NCBI RefSeq assembly: GCF_947259555.1
Contig: NZ_CAMYMD010000067.1
Coordinates: 1 to 64,000, forward strand
Length of the DNA: 64,000 nt
Direction of reading: 5' to 3'
Origin: an uncultured Roseovarius sp.
Lineage (GTDB): Bacteria > Pseudomonadota > Alphaproteobacteria > Rhodobacterales > Rhodobacteraceae
This document shows positions 26,234 to 34,848 of the stretch, piece by piece. Position 1 is the stretch's first letter; each line of letters starts with the position of its first letter. Made by a program: the position numbers and the translations under genes. The notes beneath the pieces were generated by a model. That model was not told where the DNA came from, searched no databases, and saw nothing but the letters and a program-made list of their open reading frames with translations.

Positions 26234-26676
26234 TGACCGCGCGCGCACAGTTGTGGCATTTGCCTAGTCTGGCGGTGATCCTGTGGAGTTTTACCCGCGC
26301 GACACCTTGGTTACCCCTGGTGCGCAGCCGTAGAGATGATCTGCGTGCCCTATCCCGCGTGATCCGCTGGGGTTGGGTGCGTGTGATACGCGAGCGCGGG
26401 TGTGTGGCAGGGTTCATCGTGCGGGACGGCGACGTGCTGCACGCGCTTTATGTACGTCCTGCGCACCGCGGGCGGGGCCTGGGCCATGCGCTGTTGACGG
26501 AAGCCAAGGCTGAGACCGATGCGTTGCGGCTATGGGTACTGGAGGCGAATGCGGCTGCGCGGACGTTTTATGAGCGGCAAGGCTTTGTCGAGACCGCGCG
26601 CAGCAAGGGCTTGGGCAATGACGAGGGGCTCCCGGATATTTTGATGATCTGGCGCAGCGAAGGAGAGCGCGCATGA
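26233..26676 (+). CDS. GNAT family N-acetyltransferase inserted between ycjX and ycjF
   Basis: A 147-residue acetyltransferase. The acetyl-CoA loop is YVRPAHRGRGLGHALLTEAK, and the C-terminal helix motif is LEANAAARTFYERQGFVETA. The N-terminal ~50 residues are Arg/Trp-rich and atypical. The ATG at 26233 overlaps the ycjX stop by one base, and the stop overlaps the ycjF ATG by four. The gene is therefore a fixed part of this operon. The acceptor is unknown. Confidence 0.85.
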   Translation: MTARAQLWHLPSLAVILWSFTRATPWLPLVRSRRDDLRALSRVIRWGWVRVIRERGCVAGFIVRDGDVLHALYVRPAHRGRGLGHALLTEAKAETDALRLWVLEANAAARTFYERQGFVETARSKGLGNDEGLPDILMIWRSEGERA

Positions 26677-27686
26677 GTGGCGAGGGCAAGGCGAAAGGGC
26701 CGGTGCTGATCGAGATGGATGAGGCCGTGGATGAGGGCCCCGATCGCGCGCCGCCGATACCGGACATGGCCGACGCCCCCGAGGGCGGGGCGATGCAGAC
26801 GGTGATCGCGCGGGGCGCGGGTCAGGGGCGCGCGCCGTCGCGGTTGGGACGGCTGTTTTGGGGGCTTGCTCTGGGTCTGGTCAGCGTGGCTGTGTCGGTG
26901 GCGACCTGGGATTTCGCCATGGGGCTCATCGCACGCATGCCGATGCTGGGATATGTTGTCGCGGCAATGGGAGCGGGGTTGGTGATCGTTGCGTTGGTCA
27001 TTGGCCTTCGTGAAGTCGCGGGGTTTGCAAGGCTTGGGCGGCTCGATGCCTTGCGCCGCGAGGCAACAGCGGCGCGCAGCGGCGAGGATCTGGGCGCCGC
27101 ACGCGCCGTCGTGAGCAAGCTGCGCGCCCTCTATGAGGCGCGCCCCGAGGCGCGGTGGGGGCTGGAGCGTTTGTCGGCCCGAGAGGTCGAGCAATTCGAT
27201 ACGGAGGGTTTGTTAGGTCTGGCAGAGGCAGAGGTGCTGACGCCCCTCGACGCGTTGGCGGTGCGAGAGGTGGAATTGGCCGCACGGCAAGTCGCCATGG
27301 TGACCGCGCTTGTGCCTCTGGCGTTGGCCGATGTAATCGGTGCGGCACTGGCCAACCTGCGGATGATACGTGCCGTTGCCGAGATCTACGGCGGACGCGC
27401 GGGTGTTCTTGGCAGTTGGCGGCTTGCACGCGCGGTCATGACGCATTTGCTGGCCACGGGGGCCGTCGCGGTGGGAGATGACATGATCAGCAGCGTCGCA
27501 GGTGGCAGTGTCCTGTCCAAGCTGTCGCGGCGTTTTGGCGAAGGTATCGTGAATGGCGCTCTGACCGCGCGGGTCGGTGTGGCCGCGATAGAGGTTTGTC
27601 GGCCGCTGCCCTATGTCCGCGGCCAACGGCCGTCTGTCACAGGGGTGGTTCGGCGCGCGCTGACGGGGCTTTTTGCTCAAGGTTAA
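26673..27686 (+). CDS. ycjF: YcjF/TIGR01620 (DUF697) membrane protein
   Basis: A 337-residue inner-membrane protein. Two adjacent transmembrane helices occur near residues 60-110 (LFWGLALGLVSVAVSVATWD; GYVVAAMGAGLVIVALVIGL). The C-terminal half is DUF697-like, with ALVPLALADVIGAALANLRM and IAEIYGGRAGVLGSWRLARA-type sequence VAEIYGGRAGVLGSWRLARA. This matches YcjF, the usual partner of YcjX. It is last in the three-gene operon. The acidic/Pro-rich first 45 residues are probably cytosolic. Confidence 0.85.
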   Translation: MSGEGKAKGPVLIEMDEAVDEGPDRAPPIPDMADAPEGGAMQTVIARGAGQGRAPSRLGRLFWGLALGLVSVAVSVATWDFAMGLIARMPMLGYVVAAMGAGLVIVALVIGLREVAGFARLGRLDALRREATAARSGEDLGAARAVVSKLRALYEARPEARWGLERLSAREVEQFDTEGLLGLAEAEVLTPLDALAVREVELAARQVAMVTALVPLALADVIGAALANLRMIRAVAEIYGGRAGVLGSWRLARAVMTHLLATGAVAVGDDMISSVAGGSVLSKLSRRFGEGIVNGALTARVGVAAIEVCRPLPYVRGQRPSVTGVVRRALTGLFAQG

Positions 27687-27806
27687 GTGAGACCTGCTCC
27701 CCGGCTGCAAGATTGCCTGTCTCTTTACCCGCGTCCGTAGAGTGAAAGACGCAGCAGGTGCGATTCAAGACGATCGGGAAAGTGTCAACTGGATCAAGGG
27801 GGTAAG

Positions 27807-27883
27807 TGGCGGACCGAGGAGGATTCGAACCCCCGACCCCTTGATTCGTAGTCAAGTACTCTATCCAGCTGAGCTATCGGTCC
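27807..27883 (-). tRNA. tRNA-Arg (anticodon ACG)
   Basis: The minus strand gives a 77-nt tRNA: acceptor GGACCGA at the 5' end (27883 downward) paired with TCGGTCC-G-CCA, CCA encoded. The anticodon stem-loop is TTGACTACGAATCAA with ACG, which needs TadA deamination to ICG. The T arm has GGTTCGAATCC. Confidence 0.96.
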
Positions 27884-27939
27884 GTGAGGCCAGCATCTAG
27901 ACTCTGGCGCAGAGCATTGCAAGGGCGTTTTGGCAGAAA

Positions 27940-29331
27940 TCAGACCGGTTCGCCCAAATTTCCTTTGGGCAGAGTGATGCAAAACATGGTGCCGGTCTCG
28001 TCAGTGTGCTCGAGCAAGAGCGAGCCGCCGTGACCCCGTACCAGCTCTGCCGCGATGGTCAGGCCAAGGCCGGTGCCGCCCTTTGTGACGCCGCCCTGAA
28101 AGGGCTTGAAGAGGTGCTCGCGTGCTTTGGGGGGCAGGCCGGGCCCAGTGTCGGCAACGCGAATGATCCATGCGTCAGCATCTTCATCCGCGATCACGTC
28201 GATCTCGCCGGGTGCGCCGCTGTTGACGATTGCCTGACGGGCGTTGCGCACCAGATTGCCGATGACGCGATAAAGCTGTTCGGAATCCGCGCGCAGCATC
28301 AAGTCACCCGGCACATCTTCGGCAAAGCTGACGTCGGCATCCCCCGCAGCGAGCCGCTCGCTTTCGACAACGTCCGAGACAAGCTCTGCGAGGCGCAGGC
28401 GTGACAGGGTCGGGCCGGGCTCTTCGGCGCGGCCGTAGGCAAGCGTCGCTTCGCACAGGTGCACCGCACGGGTCAGCGAGTTGACCAGCTTGGGTGCGAG
28501 GCGTCTTACGGTAGGGTCTTCACTGGTTTCGATCCGGTCCGTAAAGAGTTGCGCCGAGGTAAGGATATTGCGCAGATCATGACTGACCTTGGCGACTGCG
28601 CCGCCCAATTGCGCCAAGTGCTCTTTTTGCTTGAGCGAGCCTGTAAGTTGGGTTTGCAGGGATTGTAGCGTTTCTTCCGCCTCTCGCAGTTCAAGGATAC
28701 CGGAAGAGGGGGTAATGACCCGCCGGGCATCCTCGGGGGCATCGGCATAGGCTTGCATATTGCCCACCACCCGACGGATGGGGCGCACAAGAAAGCATTG
28801 AACCACCCAAAAGAGCAAGACGGCGGTAAATACCGAAATGACCAGTGACAGCCACAGAATGCGCAGGCCGTAGTCGATCATCGCGGCACGAAGCTCTCCG
28901 GTTTGCAATGTGATCTCGATGAGCAGGCCGCCCATGCGGACGGGCTGGCCGATCACGCGGATAACCTGCGAATCGGGGGTGGCAAGCCGCATCATCGCGT
29001 CGCGAATGAGGGTAAAGGCGGGCACGTCGCGCAAATCATAGGTTTTGGACACCGGTTGCGGGACCGGCGAGGACAGCACAAGTTGGCGCGCCTCGTCACG
29101 GCGCAGGACCACGTTGAACACGCCCGCGTTGCGCAATAGCTCCTCTTGCAGGTCGGGGTTCACCTCTTCATCGGCCAGCAGCACGAGCGACGCGATCTGC
29201 GCCCGCTCCAGACGCGTTAGAAGAAAATCCTCTCGAAAGCGGGCGATGGAGGGAACGAAAATAAGCACTTCGGCCAGCATCACGAAGATGGCCGTGAGGA
29301 TCAGTAGCCGTCCGGAAAGCGTATTGAGCAA
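27940..29331 (-). CDS. Membrane sensor histidine kinase with HAMP domain
   Basis: A 463-residue sensor kinase. TM1 lies near residues 9-30 (LLILTAIFVMLAEVLIFVPS), a periplasmic sensor follows, TM2 is around LWLSLVISVFTAVLLFWVVQ, then HAMP (LVRPIRRVVGNMQAYADAPE). The H box is AKVSHDLRNILTSAQL, the N box GNLVRNARQAI, G1 DTGPGLPP and G2 GGTGLGLTIA. It autophosphorylates on His in response to an envelope signal. No response regulator is adjacent, so the partner is unknown; the CenR-like regulator at 33.9 kb is one candidate. The next gene upstream on the same strand is a pyridine nucleotide flavoprotein. Confidence 0.9.
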   Translation of the reverse strand: MLNTLSGRLLILTAIFVMLAEVLIFVPSIARFREDFLLTRLERAQIASLVLLADEEVNPDLQEELLRNAGVFNVVLRRDEARQLVLSSPVPQPVSKTYDLRDVPAFTLIRDAMMRLATPDSQVIRVIGQPVRMGGLLIEITLQTGELRAAMIDYGLRILWLSLVISVFTAVLLFWVVQCFLVRPIRRVVGNMQAYADAPEDARRVITPSSGILELREAEETLQSLQTQLTGSLKQKEHLAQLGGAVAKVSHDLRNILTSAQLFTDRIETSEDPTVRRLAPKLVNSLTRAVHLCEATLAYGRAEEPGPTLSRLRLAELVSDVVESERLAAGDADVSFAEDVPGDLMLRADSEQLYRVIGNLVRNARQAIVNSGAPGEIDVIADEDADAWIIRVADTGPGLPPKAREHLFKPFQGGVTKGGTGLGLTIAAELVRGHGGSLLLEHTDETGTMFCITLPKGNLGEPV

Positions 29332-29357
29332 GCGTTTCCTCCTTTGGTCCGCAGCGC

Positions 29358-30776
29358 TCAGGGCAACCAGCGCTGAACGAAGCCGACGACACGTTTCACC
29401 GTAGGGCTGTCGAACAGCTTTGGCGAGAAATAGGCCCCGGCGACGCGCTTGTTGATCTCACCCAAGGTGGGATAGGGCGCCACCATGTTGGCGACGTGCT
29501 TCATCTTGAACCCGTTGGCGAGGATGAAGGCCCAGAGGTTGATCAGCTCGCCCGCCTGCGCGCCGGCAATCGACGCCCCCACGGGCCGCCCGCGCACCAC
29601 CATCACCTTGATCAGCCCGTCGGTCTTGCGCTCGGCAATGGCGCGGTCGTTATGGGTGTAGGGAAAGCGCACCACGTCGAGATTGCCGCCATGTTCCTTG
29701 CGCGCGGCCTCTTCGGTGAGGCCGACATGCGCGATCTCGGGGTCGGTATAGGTGGCCCAAGGCACGTGATCGGTACGTTCCCTGGCGGGCAGGCCAAGCA
29801 ATGCCTGCCGGATGATCAGCCCGGCGTGATAGCCCGCCATATGGGTGAATTGCAGCCCGCCCGCCACGTCGCCGATGGCGTAGACCCGACGGTTGGTGGT
29901 GCGCATCGAGGCGTCGACCTTGATGCCGCGTTTCGTGGTCTCGATCCCGGCGGCGTCGAGATTGAGGCTGTCGGTGTTGGCGCGGCGACCTACGGCCATC
30001 AGCAGATGCGTGCCCTTGAAGACGCGCCCGTCCTTGGCCTCGACCTCGATCGCGCCCGCCTTGCCGCGAATTTCCGAGGCCATGGCGCTTTCTTCGATGC
30101 CGATTCCCTCGGCCTTGAACCGGTCGATCACGACCTGTGCCAGTTCCGGGTCATCCTGACCCAGCACCTTGGCCCCCTCGATCACCGTCACGTCGCAACC
30201 CAACCGCCGATGCGCCTGTGCCATTTCCATGCCGATCGGGCCGCCGCCGATGATCAGCAGGTGACCGGGCTTTTCGCGCAGCTCAAAGATCGTTTCGTTG
30301 GTCTCATAGGGCACCGTGTCGAGCCCCGGAATGGGCGGCACGAAGGGCGACGAGCCGGTGGCGATGATCACCCGGCGCGCGGTGATCAGGTGATCGCCTG
30401 CCTTCACTTGCTTGGGCGAGATGAATGCGCCGTAGTCGCGGATCACCCGCACGCCGAGCCCCTCGAACCGTTCCTGGCTGTCCACCGGCTCGATCTGGGC
30501 AATGACACCGGCCACATGATCCTTGGCGGCGGCGTAATCCACATCCGGGGTCACATTCGCCACGCCGTATGGCGCGGCATGCGATTGCGCATAGGCCGCC
30601 TTGCCGCTGGCGATCAGCGCCTTGGAGGGCACACAGCCGTAATTCAGGCAATCGCCGCCCATCTTGTGCCCTTCGAGCAAGACCACGCTCGCCCCCATCT
30701 GCACCGCGCCCGCCGCGACGGACAGCCCGCCGGAGCCGGCGCCGATGACCAGCAGATCCGTCTTAATCTCTTGCAT
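29358..30776 (-). CDS. Pyridine nucleotide-disulfide oxidoreductase (dihydrolipoyl dehydrogenase / mercuric reductase-like)
   Basis: A 472-residue class I flavoprotein disulfide reductase. FAD motif LLVIGAGSGGLSVAAGA, redox-active disulfide GGDCLNYGCVPSK, NAD(P) motif LLIIGGGPIGMEMAQAHRRL, second FAD contact RRVYAIGDVAGG and a C-terminal dimerisation domain, whose last segment is APYPTLGEINKR rather than the usual HxHPT/SE motif. The missing HxxPTxxE His makes a true lipoamide dehydrogenase unlikely; this variant is often annotated as mercuric-reductase-like. ATG 30776 lies two bases past the stop of the TVP38 gene, so they form an operon. No merR, merT or second Cys pair is present. Confidence 0.85.
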   Translation of the reverse strand: MQEIKTDLLVIGAGSGGLSVAAGAVQMGASVVLLEGHKMGGDCLNYGCVPSKALIASGKAAYAQSHAAPYGVANVTPDVDYAAAKDHVAGVIAQIEPVDSQERFEGLGVRVIRDYGAFISPKQVKAGDHLITARRVIIATGSSPFVPPIPGLDTVPYETNETIFELREKPGHLLIIGGGPIGMEMAQAHRRLGCDVTVIEGAKVLGQDDPELAQVVIDRFKAEGIGIEESAMASEIRGKAGAIEVEAKDGRVFKGTHLLMAVGRRANTDSLNLDAAGIETTKRGIKVDASMRTTNRRVYAIGDVAGGLQFTHMAGYHAGLIIRQALLGLPARERTDHVPWATYTDPEIAHVGLTEEAARKEHGGNLDVVRFPYTHNDRAIAERKTDGLIKVMVVRGRPVGASIAGAQAGELINLWAFILANGFKMKHVANMVAPYPTLGEINKRVAGAYFSPKLFDSPTVKRVVGFVQRWLP

Positions 30777-30778
30777 GC

Positions 30779-31522
30779 TCAAATGTCCTTCTTGCCACGA
30801 ATGCTCTTGATCAGGATGGGGAGTGCTGCGAGCGCGCACAAGCCCAGGATCGGCCCGATGATCTGCGGCTCCCACAGGAGCGACAGGTCGGGACTGTCGC
30901 CACGGTCGAACACCTCACCCAGGCCAACGCCGATCCAGGTGAAGACAATGGCTCCGGGGATGATCCCCAGCACGGTGGTGATCGCGAAATTGACGAACCG
31001 CACGCCCACCAGCGCGGGCAGGAGATTGGCCACAAAAAACGGCACGGCGGGCACGAGGCGCATCAGGAACAGAACGCTGATCTCGTTGTCGTGCAGCCCG
31101 GCCTTGAGCCGCTTGAGTGTGCCCTCGGAGGTCTCGATGCGGGCGGCGAGCGTCTGCCCCAGACCCCAACGGGCGGCCAGAAAGATCGCGAAGGCCCCGA
31201 GCGAGGCGGCGAGCACGTTGAACGCTGTGCCCGACACGAGGCCGAAGAGAAACCCGCCTGTGACCGAGGCCACCGCCGCGCCGGGCAGCGAAAACGCCAC
31301 GATCACGAAATAGATCGCGATGAAACTCAGCATCATCAGCCCGAAATTGGCGTCGCGAAAGGCCAGCAGCGCCTCGCGGTTGTCGCGCAGCGTGTCGAAG
31401 GTGATGTAGTCGCGCAGGGTGAAATAGCCGATGACGGCCACGGTGAGAATGATGGCAAGCGGCGCGTGTCGCGCCCAGCCTCCGGATTTCTGCTCGGTCG
31501 AATGCTGCATGCTGCTATCCAT
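30779..31522 (-). CDS. TVP38/TMEM64 (VTT domain) membrane protein
   Basis: A 247-residue inner-membrane protein with about five to six helices. The VTT/SNARE-associated core reads FSLPGAAVASVTGGFLFGLV, then LGAFAIFLAARWGLG and LRLVPAVPFFVANLLPAL-type sequence MRLVPAVPFFVANLLPALVG. VTT proteins are related to DedA and lipid scramblases. Here it is coupled to a flavoprotein disulfide reductase, an arrangement often seen in bacteria and suggesting a redox-linked membrane function. ATG 31522 follows AGCAGGAT. Confidence 0.85.
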   Translation of the reverse strand: MDSSMQHSTEQKSGGWARHAPLAIILTVAVIGYFTLRDYITFDTLRDNREALLAFRDANFGLMMLSFIAIYFVIVAFSLPGAAVASVTGGFLFGLVSGTAFNVLAASLGAFAIFLAARWGLGQTLAARIETSEGTLKRLKAGLHDNEISVLFLMRLVPAVPFFVANLLPALVGVRFVNFAITTVLGIIPGAIVFTWIGVGLGEVFDRGDSPDLSLLWEPQIIGPILGLCALAALPILIKSIRGKKDI

Positions 31523-31706
31523 GATCCTGCTCGGGTTTGACTGCGTTGTCTTCTACTTGCACAGTCGCTTGCCGCTCTACCAGTGGCCTCACGTGGGGGT
31601 GAACGGGGGTGATGACCGGGACCTCTTTGCGCGGATATTTCGCATCGCTTGTAACATCATCGCACAGATCCCGCAGGATTTTGTTGCAGATACGCGTTGC
31701 AGGGGT

Positions 31707-31735
31707 TTGACTTGGCTGCGGACCGCTACTATAGA
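31707..31735 (+). promoter_or_regulatory. Promoter of rpmH-rnpA-yidD
   Basis: TTGACT (31707-31712) and TATAGA (31730-31735) with a 17-bp spacer, 71 bases before the rpmH ATG. Both hexamers are close to the sigma-70 consensus, fitting a strong ribosomal-protein promoter. Confidence 0.7.
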
Positions 31736-31806
31736 GCGGGCTTCGGATACATCAGGGCCGTGCGCGATTCCGATTGCGGCGTGACCCCAAAGTCGGAGAC
31801 GGAGCG

Positions 31807-31941
31807 ATGAAACGCACCTTTCAACCCTCGAACCTGGTTCGCAAACGCCGCCACGGGTTTCGCGCGCGCATGGCCACAAAGGCCGGCCGCAAGATCCTGA
31901 ACGCACGTCGTGCGCGTGGCCGCAAGTCGCTGAGCGCGTAA
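31807..31941 (+). CDS. rpmH: 50S ribosomal protein L34
   Basis: A 44-residue basic protein, [20 protein letters not shown] through [12 protein letters not shown], unmistakable L34. GGAGCG precedes the ATG. It leads the conserved rpmH-rnpA-yidD group. Confidence 0.97.
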
Positions 31942-31962
31942 GCGCAGCACATTGTGACGATC

Positions 31963-32373
31963 ATGACACCGCCGGAGGCCCCTGACCGCAAGCCAGGGAA
32001 CACGCCCCCGGCGGTTTCGTCATGCGCGCATGGTGGATTAAAGGTGCTGCGCAAACGCGCCGACTTTCTTGCCGCGGCCCGCGCGCGCCGGCAGGGCACG
32101 CCCGCGATGATGGTGCAGGGGCGCGACCGGCGAGATGATGACCCTTCGATCCGCGTGGGCTTTACCTGCTCCAAGAAGGTCGGCAACGCGGTCGCGCGCA
32201 ACCGGGCCAAGCGCCGTCTGCGCGCCGTGGCGCGCGAGGTCTTGCACATCCACGGGCAACCCGGCTGGGACTATGTGCTGATCGGTCGTCCGGTTGAGAC
32301 CGCAGCCCGGGACTACGGGGCGTTGCGGGAAGATCTCATACACGCGTTGAAGAAGCTGCGGGGCAGGGCGTGA
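31963..32373 (+). CDS. rnpA: Ribonuclease P protein component
   Basis: A 136-residue basic protein. The RNase P signature is [20 protein letters not shown], and [17 protein letters not shown] is the usual start of the conserved part, at about residue 26. The protein aids the catalytic RNA in 5' processing of tRNA. The N-terminal ~25 residues are a variable extension; ATG 31963 is used, and GTG 31954 is also possible as there is no clear ribosome site. The stop overlaps the yidD GTG by 4 bases. Confidence 0.93.
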   Translation: MTPPEAPDRKPGNTPPAVSSCAHGGLKVLRKRADFLAAARARRQGTPAMMVQGRDRRDDDPSIRVGFTCSKKVGNAVARNRAKRRLRAVAREVLHIHGQPGWDYVLIGRPVETAARDYGALREDLIHALKKLRGRA

Positions 32374-32603
32374 GCCCGCTGGCGCGGTTCATGGCCTTGC
32401 CCATCAAGGGCTATCGCATGATTCTGAGCCCTTGGGTTGGCTGGCATTGCCGGTATCAGCCGACATGCAGCCAATATGCACTGGACGCGTTGGAGCGTCA
32501 TGGTGCTGTCCGGGGCGGGTGGCTCGCGCTCAAACGCATCGCGCGCTGCAATCCTTGGGGGCGATGCGGGTATGACCCGGTTCCCGACAGAAAGGACGAG
32601 TGA
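32370..32603 (+). CDS. yidD: Membrane protein insertion efficiency factor YidD
   Basis: A 77-residue protein with the family motifs [40 protein letters not shown] and [14 protein letters not shown]. YidD is a small amphipathic protein that helps YidC insert membrane proteins. It starts at GTG 32370, overlapping rnpA. yidC does not follow directly here; the next gene is convergent ribA. Confidence 0.95.
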   Translation: MSPLARFMALPIKGYRMILSPWVGWHCRYQPTCSQYALDALERHGAVRGGWLALKRIARCNPWGRCGYDPVPDRKDE

Positions 32604-32617
32604 GCCCCCCGTTTTCC

Positions 32618-33709
32618 TCAGAGCAGGTGACCGGATTTGGCGGCCTTTGTGGCAAGATAGGCGTGGTTGTGAATATTCTCGCCCAGCTTCAAGGGAACGC
32701 GCTCGACCACCTCGATATCATTTTGTTCCATCATCGCGATCTTGGCTGGATTGTTGGTCAATAGCCGCACCGCAGAAAACCCCATCAGCGTGAGAATGCG
32801 GGCGCCGATGCGGAAATCCCGTTCGTCATCCTCAAAGCCAAGGCGGTGATTGGCCTCGACCGTGTCGAACCCCTGATCCTGAAGGGAGTAGGCGCGCATC
32901 TTGTTGGCAAGGCCGATGCCGCGCCCCTCCTGGTTGAGATACAGCAGGACGCCGGTGCCCTCAGCCCCCATCTGGGCGAGTGCACCGCGCAATTGCGGGC
33001 CGCAATCGCATTTCAGGCTACCCATCAGATCACCGGTGAAACAGGCTGAATGCAGTCTTGCAAGAACCGGCGCGTGACGGTCTGGTTGCCCGATCTCTAT
33101 TGCATAATGTTCCTCTCCGCCATTTTCGGGCCGGAAGATATGCAGCCGCCCGGCCTCGGACACTTCGAGAGGCAGTCGGGCACTGACCACGGGGTGCAGT
33201 GCGCTGGACTGTTCAAGCTCGGGGGCGACGTCGCGCGCGTCGAGCTGGGTCAGTCCGTTGCGCCGCGCAAATTCCACGCCGTCAGGCAATGTCAGAACAA
33301 GCGCGGCGGGCAGAAGCCGGGCGGATTTGACCAGTGAAAGAGCCAGCCTGTGCAGATCCGCAGCTCCTTCGCGTTCGGACGTGAGCGGCCCTTTCATGGG
33401 TGTCTTGAGATCGTCTGACGGATCTGCCACTGCCAGAATCCAGCCCAGCGACACGTCCGGTGGGAGTACGACCCGTGCAAGGTCTCCGTCATAGGCGCGC
33501 GCCTTGAGTGTCGCAGCCCGCCGCGCGGTGATTGCCAGGACAGGGCTGTGCCCGAGTGCACGCAGATCCGCGAGCCGTTGTGCATCGAGTGTTTCGGCGG
33601 CCATGACAAGTGCGGCCCCCCTTGATCCGGAGAGTACGACTGGCACGCCCATTCGCAGATCGGACCGGGCGCGCGCGGTGAGTTCTGTTATATCGGGGGC
33701 AAGTGTCAT
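32618..33709 (-). CDS. ribA: GTP cyclohydrolase II with degenerate RibB-like N-terminal domain
   Basis: A 363-residue protein. The C-terminal ~200 residues are GTP cyclohydrolase II: the zinc site CFTGDLMGSLKCDCGPQLRG, LLYLNQEGRGIGLANKMRAY and NHRLGFEDDERDF are complete. The enzyme opens the GTP ring at the start of riboflavin synthesis. The N-terminal ~150 residues resemble a DHBP synthase (RibB) scaffold, but the acidic and DxHxxR-type catalytic motifs of RibB are not visible, so that half is probably not catalytic. ATG 33709 is the first start. The gene is divergent from the CenR-like regulator. Confidence 0.88.
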   Translation of the reverse strand: MTLAPDITELTARARSDLRMGVPVVLSGSRGAALVMAAETLDAQRLADLRALGHSPVLAITARRAATLKARAYDGDLARVVLPPDVSLGWILAVADPSDDLKTPMKGPLTSEREGAADLHRLALSLVKSARLLPAALVLTLPDGVEFARRNGLTQLDARDVAPELEQSSALHPVVSARLPLEVSEAGRLHIFRPENGGEEHYAIEIGQPDRHAPVLARLHSACFTGDLMGSLKCDCGPQLRGALAQMGAEGTGVLLYLNQEGRGIGLANKMRAYSLQDQGFDTVEANHRLGFEDDERDFRIGARILTLMGFSAVRLLTNNPAKIAMMEQNDIEVVERVPLKLGENIHNHAYLATKAAKSGHLL

Positions 33710-33865
33710 GCGGATACCATTTCGTGAGATGCGCTATATCTAGAGCTTTTTGTAACGAATGAAAAGAAACGCTCTCGCAGCAACACGTGGGCGTGAAAGT
33801 CGTGTTGCACATCTTGCCGCAAGCGATCCGGTGGCGCATGTTCCGGCAAAGGAAGGAAAACCACA

Positions 33866-34552
33866 ATGGCACAAGTCAAGAAAATTCTTCTCGTGGATGA
33901 CGATGATGATCTGCGCGAGGCATTGGGTGAGCAGCTTGTCGTGACAGAGGATTTCGATGTGTTCGAGGCGTCGAACGGCACCTCTGCGATGGGCAAGATC
34001 AAGGACATGATCTACGATCTTGTGATCCTTGATGTGGGTTTGCCGGATACGGACGGGCGCGAACTGTGTCGTCTGATGCGCAAGCAGGGGGTCAAGGCGC
34101 CCATTGTGATGCTGACAGGCCATGACGGCGACGCCGACACGATCCTCGGGCTAGATGCGGGAGCCAACGATTATATCACCAAGCCGTTCAAATTCCCGGT
34201 GCTTCTGGCGCGTATCCGCGCTCAATTACGTCAGCATGAACAATCGGAAGATGCGGTATTTCAGCTTGGGCCCTATACGTTCAAGCCAGCCATGAAGATG
34301 CTCATCACCGAAGATGAGCGCAAGGTGCGGCTGACCGAAAAAGAGGCGAATATTCTGAAGTATCTTTATCGCTCTACAGAGGGTGTGGTACCGCGTGACG
34401 TTCTATTGCACGAGGTCTGGGGCTATAATGCGGGGGTGACAACGCATACGCTGGAGACGCATATTTACCGATTGCGGCAGAAGATCGAGCCCGATCCGGG
34501 CAACGCTCGCCTTCTGGTAACCGAATCGGGTGGATATCGCCTTGTGGTGTAA
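33866..34552 (+). CDS. OmpR-family response regulator, CenR-like
   Basis: A 228-residue regulator. The receiver (residues 5-120) has the acidic cluster LLVDDDDDLREAL, phospho-acceptor Asp56 in VILDVGLPDTDG, and TKPFKFP with the conserved Lys. The C-terminal winged helix (about 130-228) includes RLTEKEANILKYLYRSTEGV and TTHTLETHIYRLRQKIEPDP. Sequence character (ILLVDDDDDLREAL, GYNAGVTTHTLETH) recalls CenR, an envelope regulator essential in Caulobacter and Rhodobacter; it is not CtrA. ATG 33866 follows AAAGGAAGG-like sequence. No kinase is adjacent. Confidence 0.85.
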   Translation: MAQVKKILLVDDDDDLREALGEQLVVTEDFDVFEASNGTSAMGKIKDMIYDLVILDVGLPDTDGRELCRLMRKQGVKAPIVMLTGHDGDADTILGLDAGANDYITKPFKFPVLLARIRAQLRQHEQSEDAVFQLGPYTFKPAMKMLITEDERKVRLTEKEANILKYLYRSTEGVVPRDVLLHEVWGYNAGVTTHTLETHIYRLRQKIEPDPGNARLLVTESGGYRLVV

Positions 34553-34565
34553 TGGCCACGGTTTG

Positions 34566-34848
34566 TTGACCTGTATCAAAGTCGTATCTGCGGATCAGGA
34601 TTAATCTGCTATTATACTATTGTGTACGGTTAATACACGAACCTCCCTGTTGGACTGGCCCCGGCTTCGCGCCGGGGCTTTTTTCTGTCCGGGCTCGGGA
34701 TTTTGGGGGCGCGGCCCCCGTCGCCGCGGGGCGGCGACTCCCCCGGGGATATTTATGGCCAGAAGAAACCGCGGCGCCGCGCAATCGCGGCTGGAAACGC
34801 GGCGCGCCTCGCTTTAGGGTCTGCGAGAACGCAGACAGGAGAGCACGC
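34566..34848. other. Intergenic region before xthA
   Basis: The region holds a small GTGTA/TACAC dyad (34622-34638), then the strong terminator at 34658-34684, and then a very GC-rich stretch with short GC dyads (for example around 34709-34740). No gene is supported. Function of the later part is unknown. Confidence 0.5.
34658..34684 (+). terminator. Terminator after the CenR-like gene
   Basis: GCCCCGGC (34658-34665) pairs perfectly with GCCGGGGC (34671-34678) around TTCGC, followed by six T. This is a textbook rho-independent terminator. Confidence 0.9.

Noticed and set aside
24764..26248. A 494-codon open frame on the minus strand opposite ycjX
   Set aside because: It is an antisense shadow of high-GC codon bias. 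The plus-strand product has clear P-loop motifs, while this one is Arg/His/Pro-rich with no family.
29358..30776. Mercury-resistance operon
   Set aside because: Only a reductase-like protein is present; merR, merT, merP and the C-terminal Cys pair of MerA are missing.
29496..31313. A 605-codon plus-strand open frame across the flavoprotein and TVP38 genes
   Set aside because: It crosses two real minus-strand genes, is His/Asp/Arg-rich and has no recognisable domain or ribosome site.
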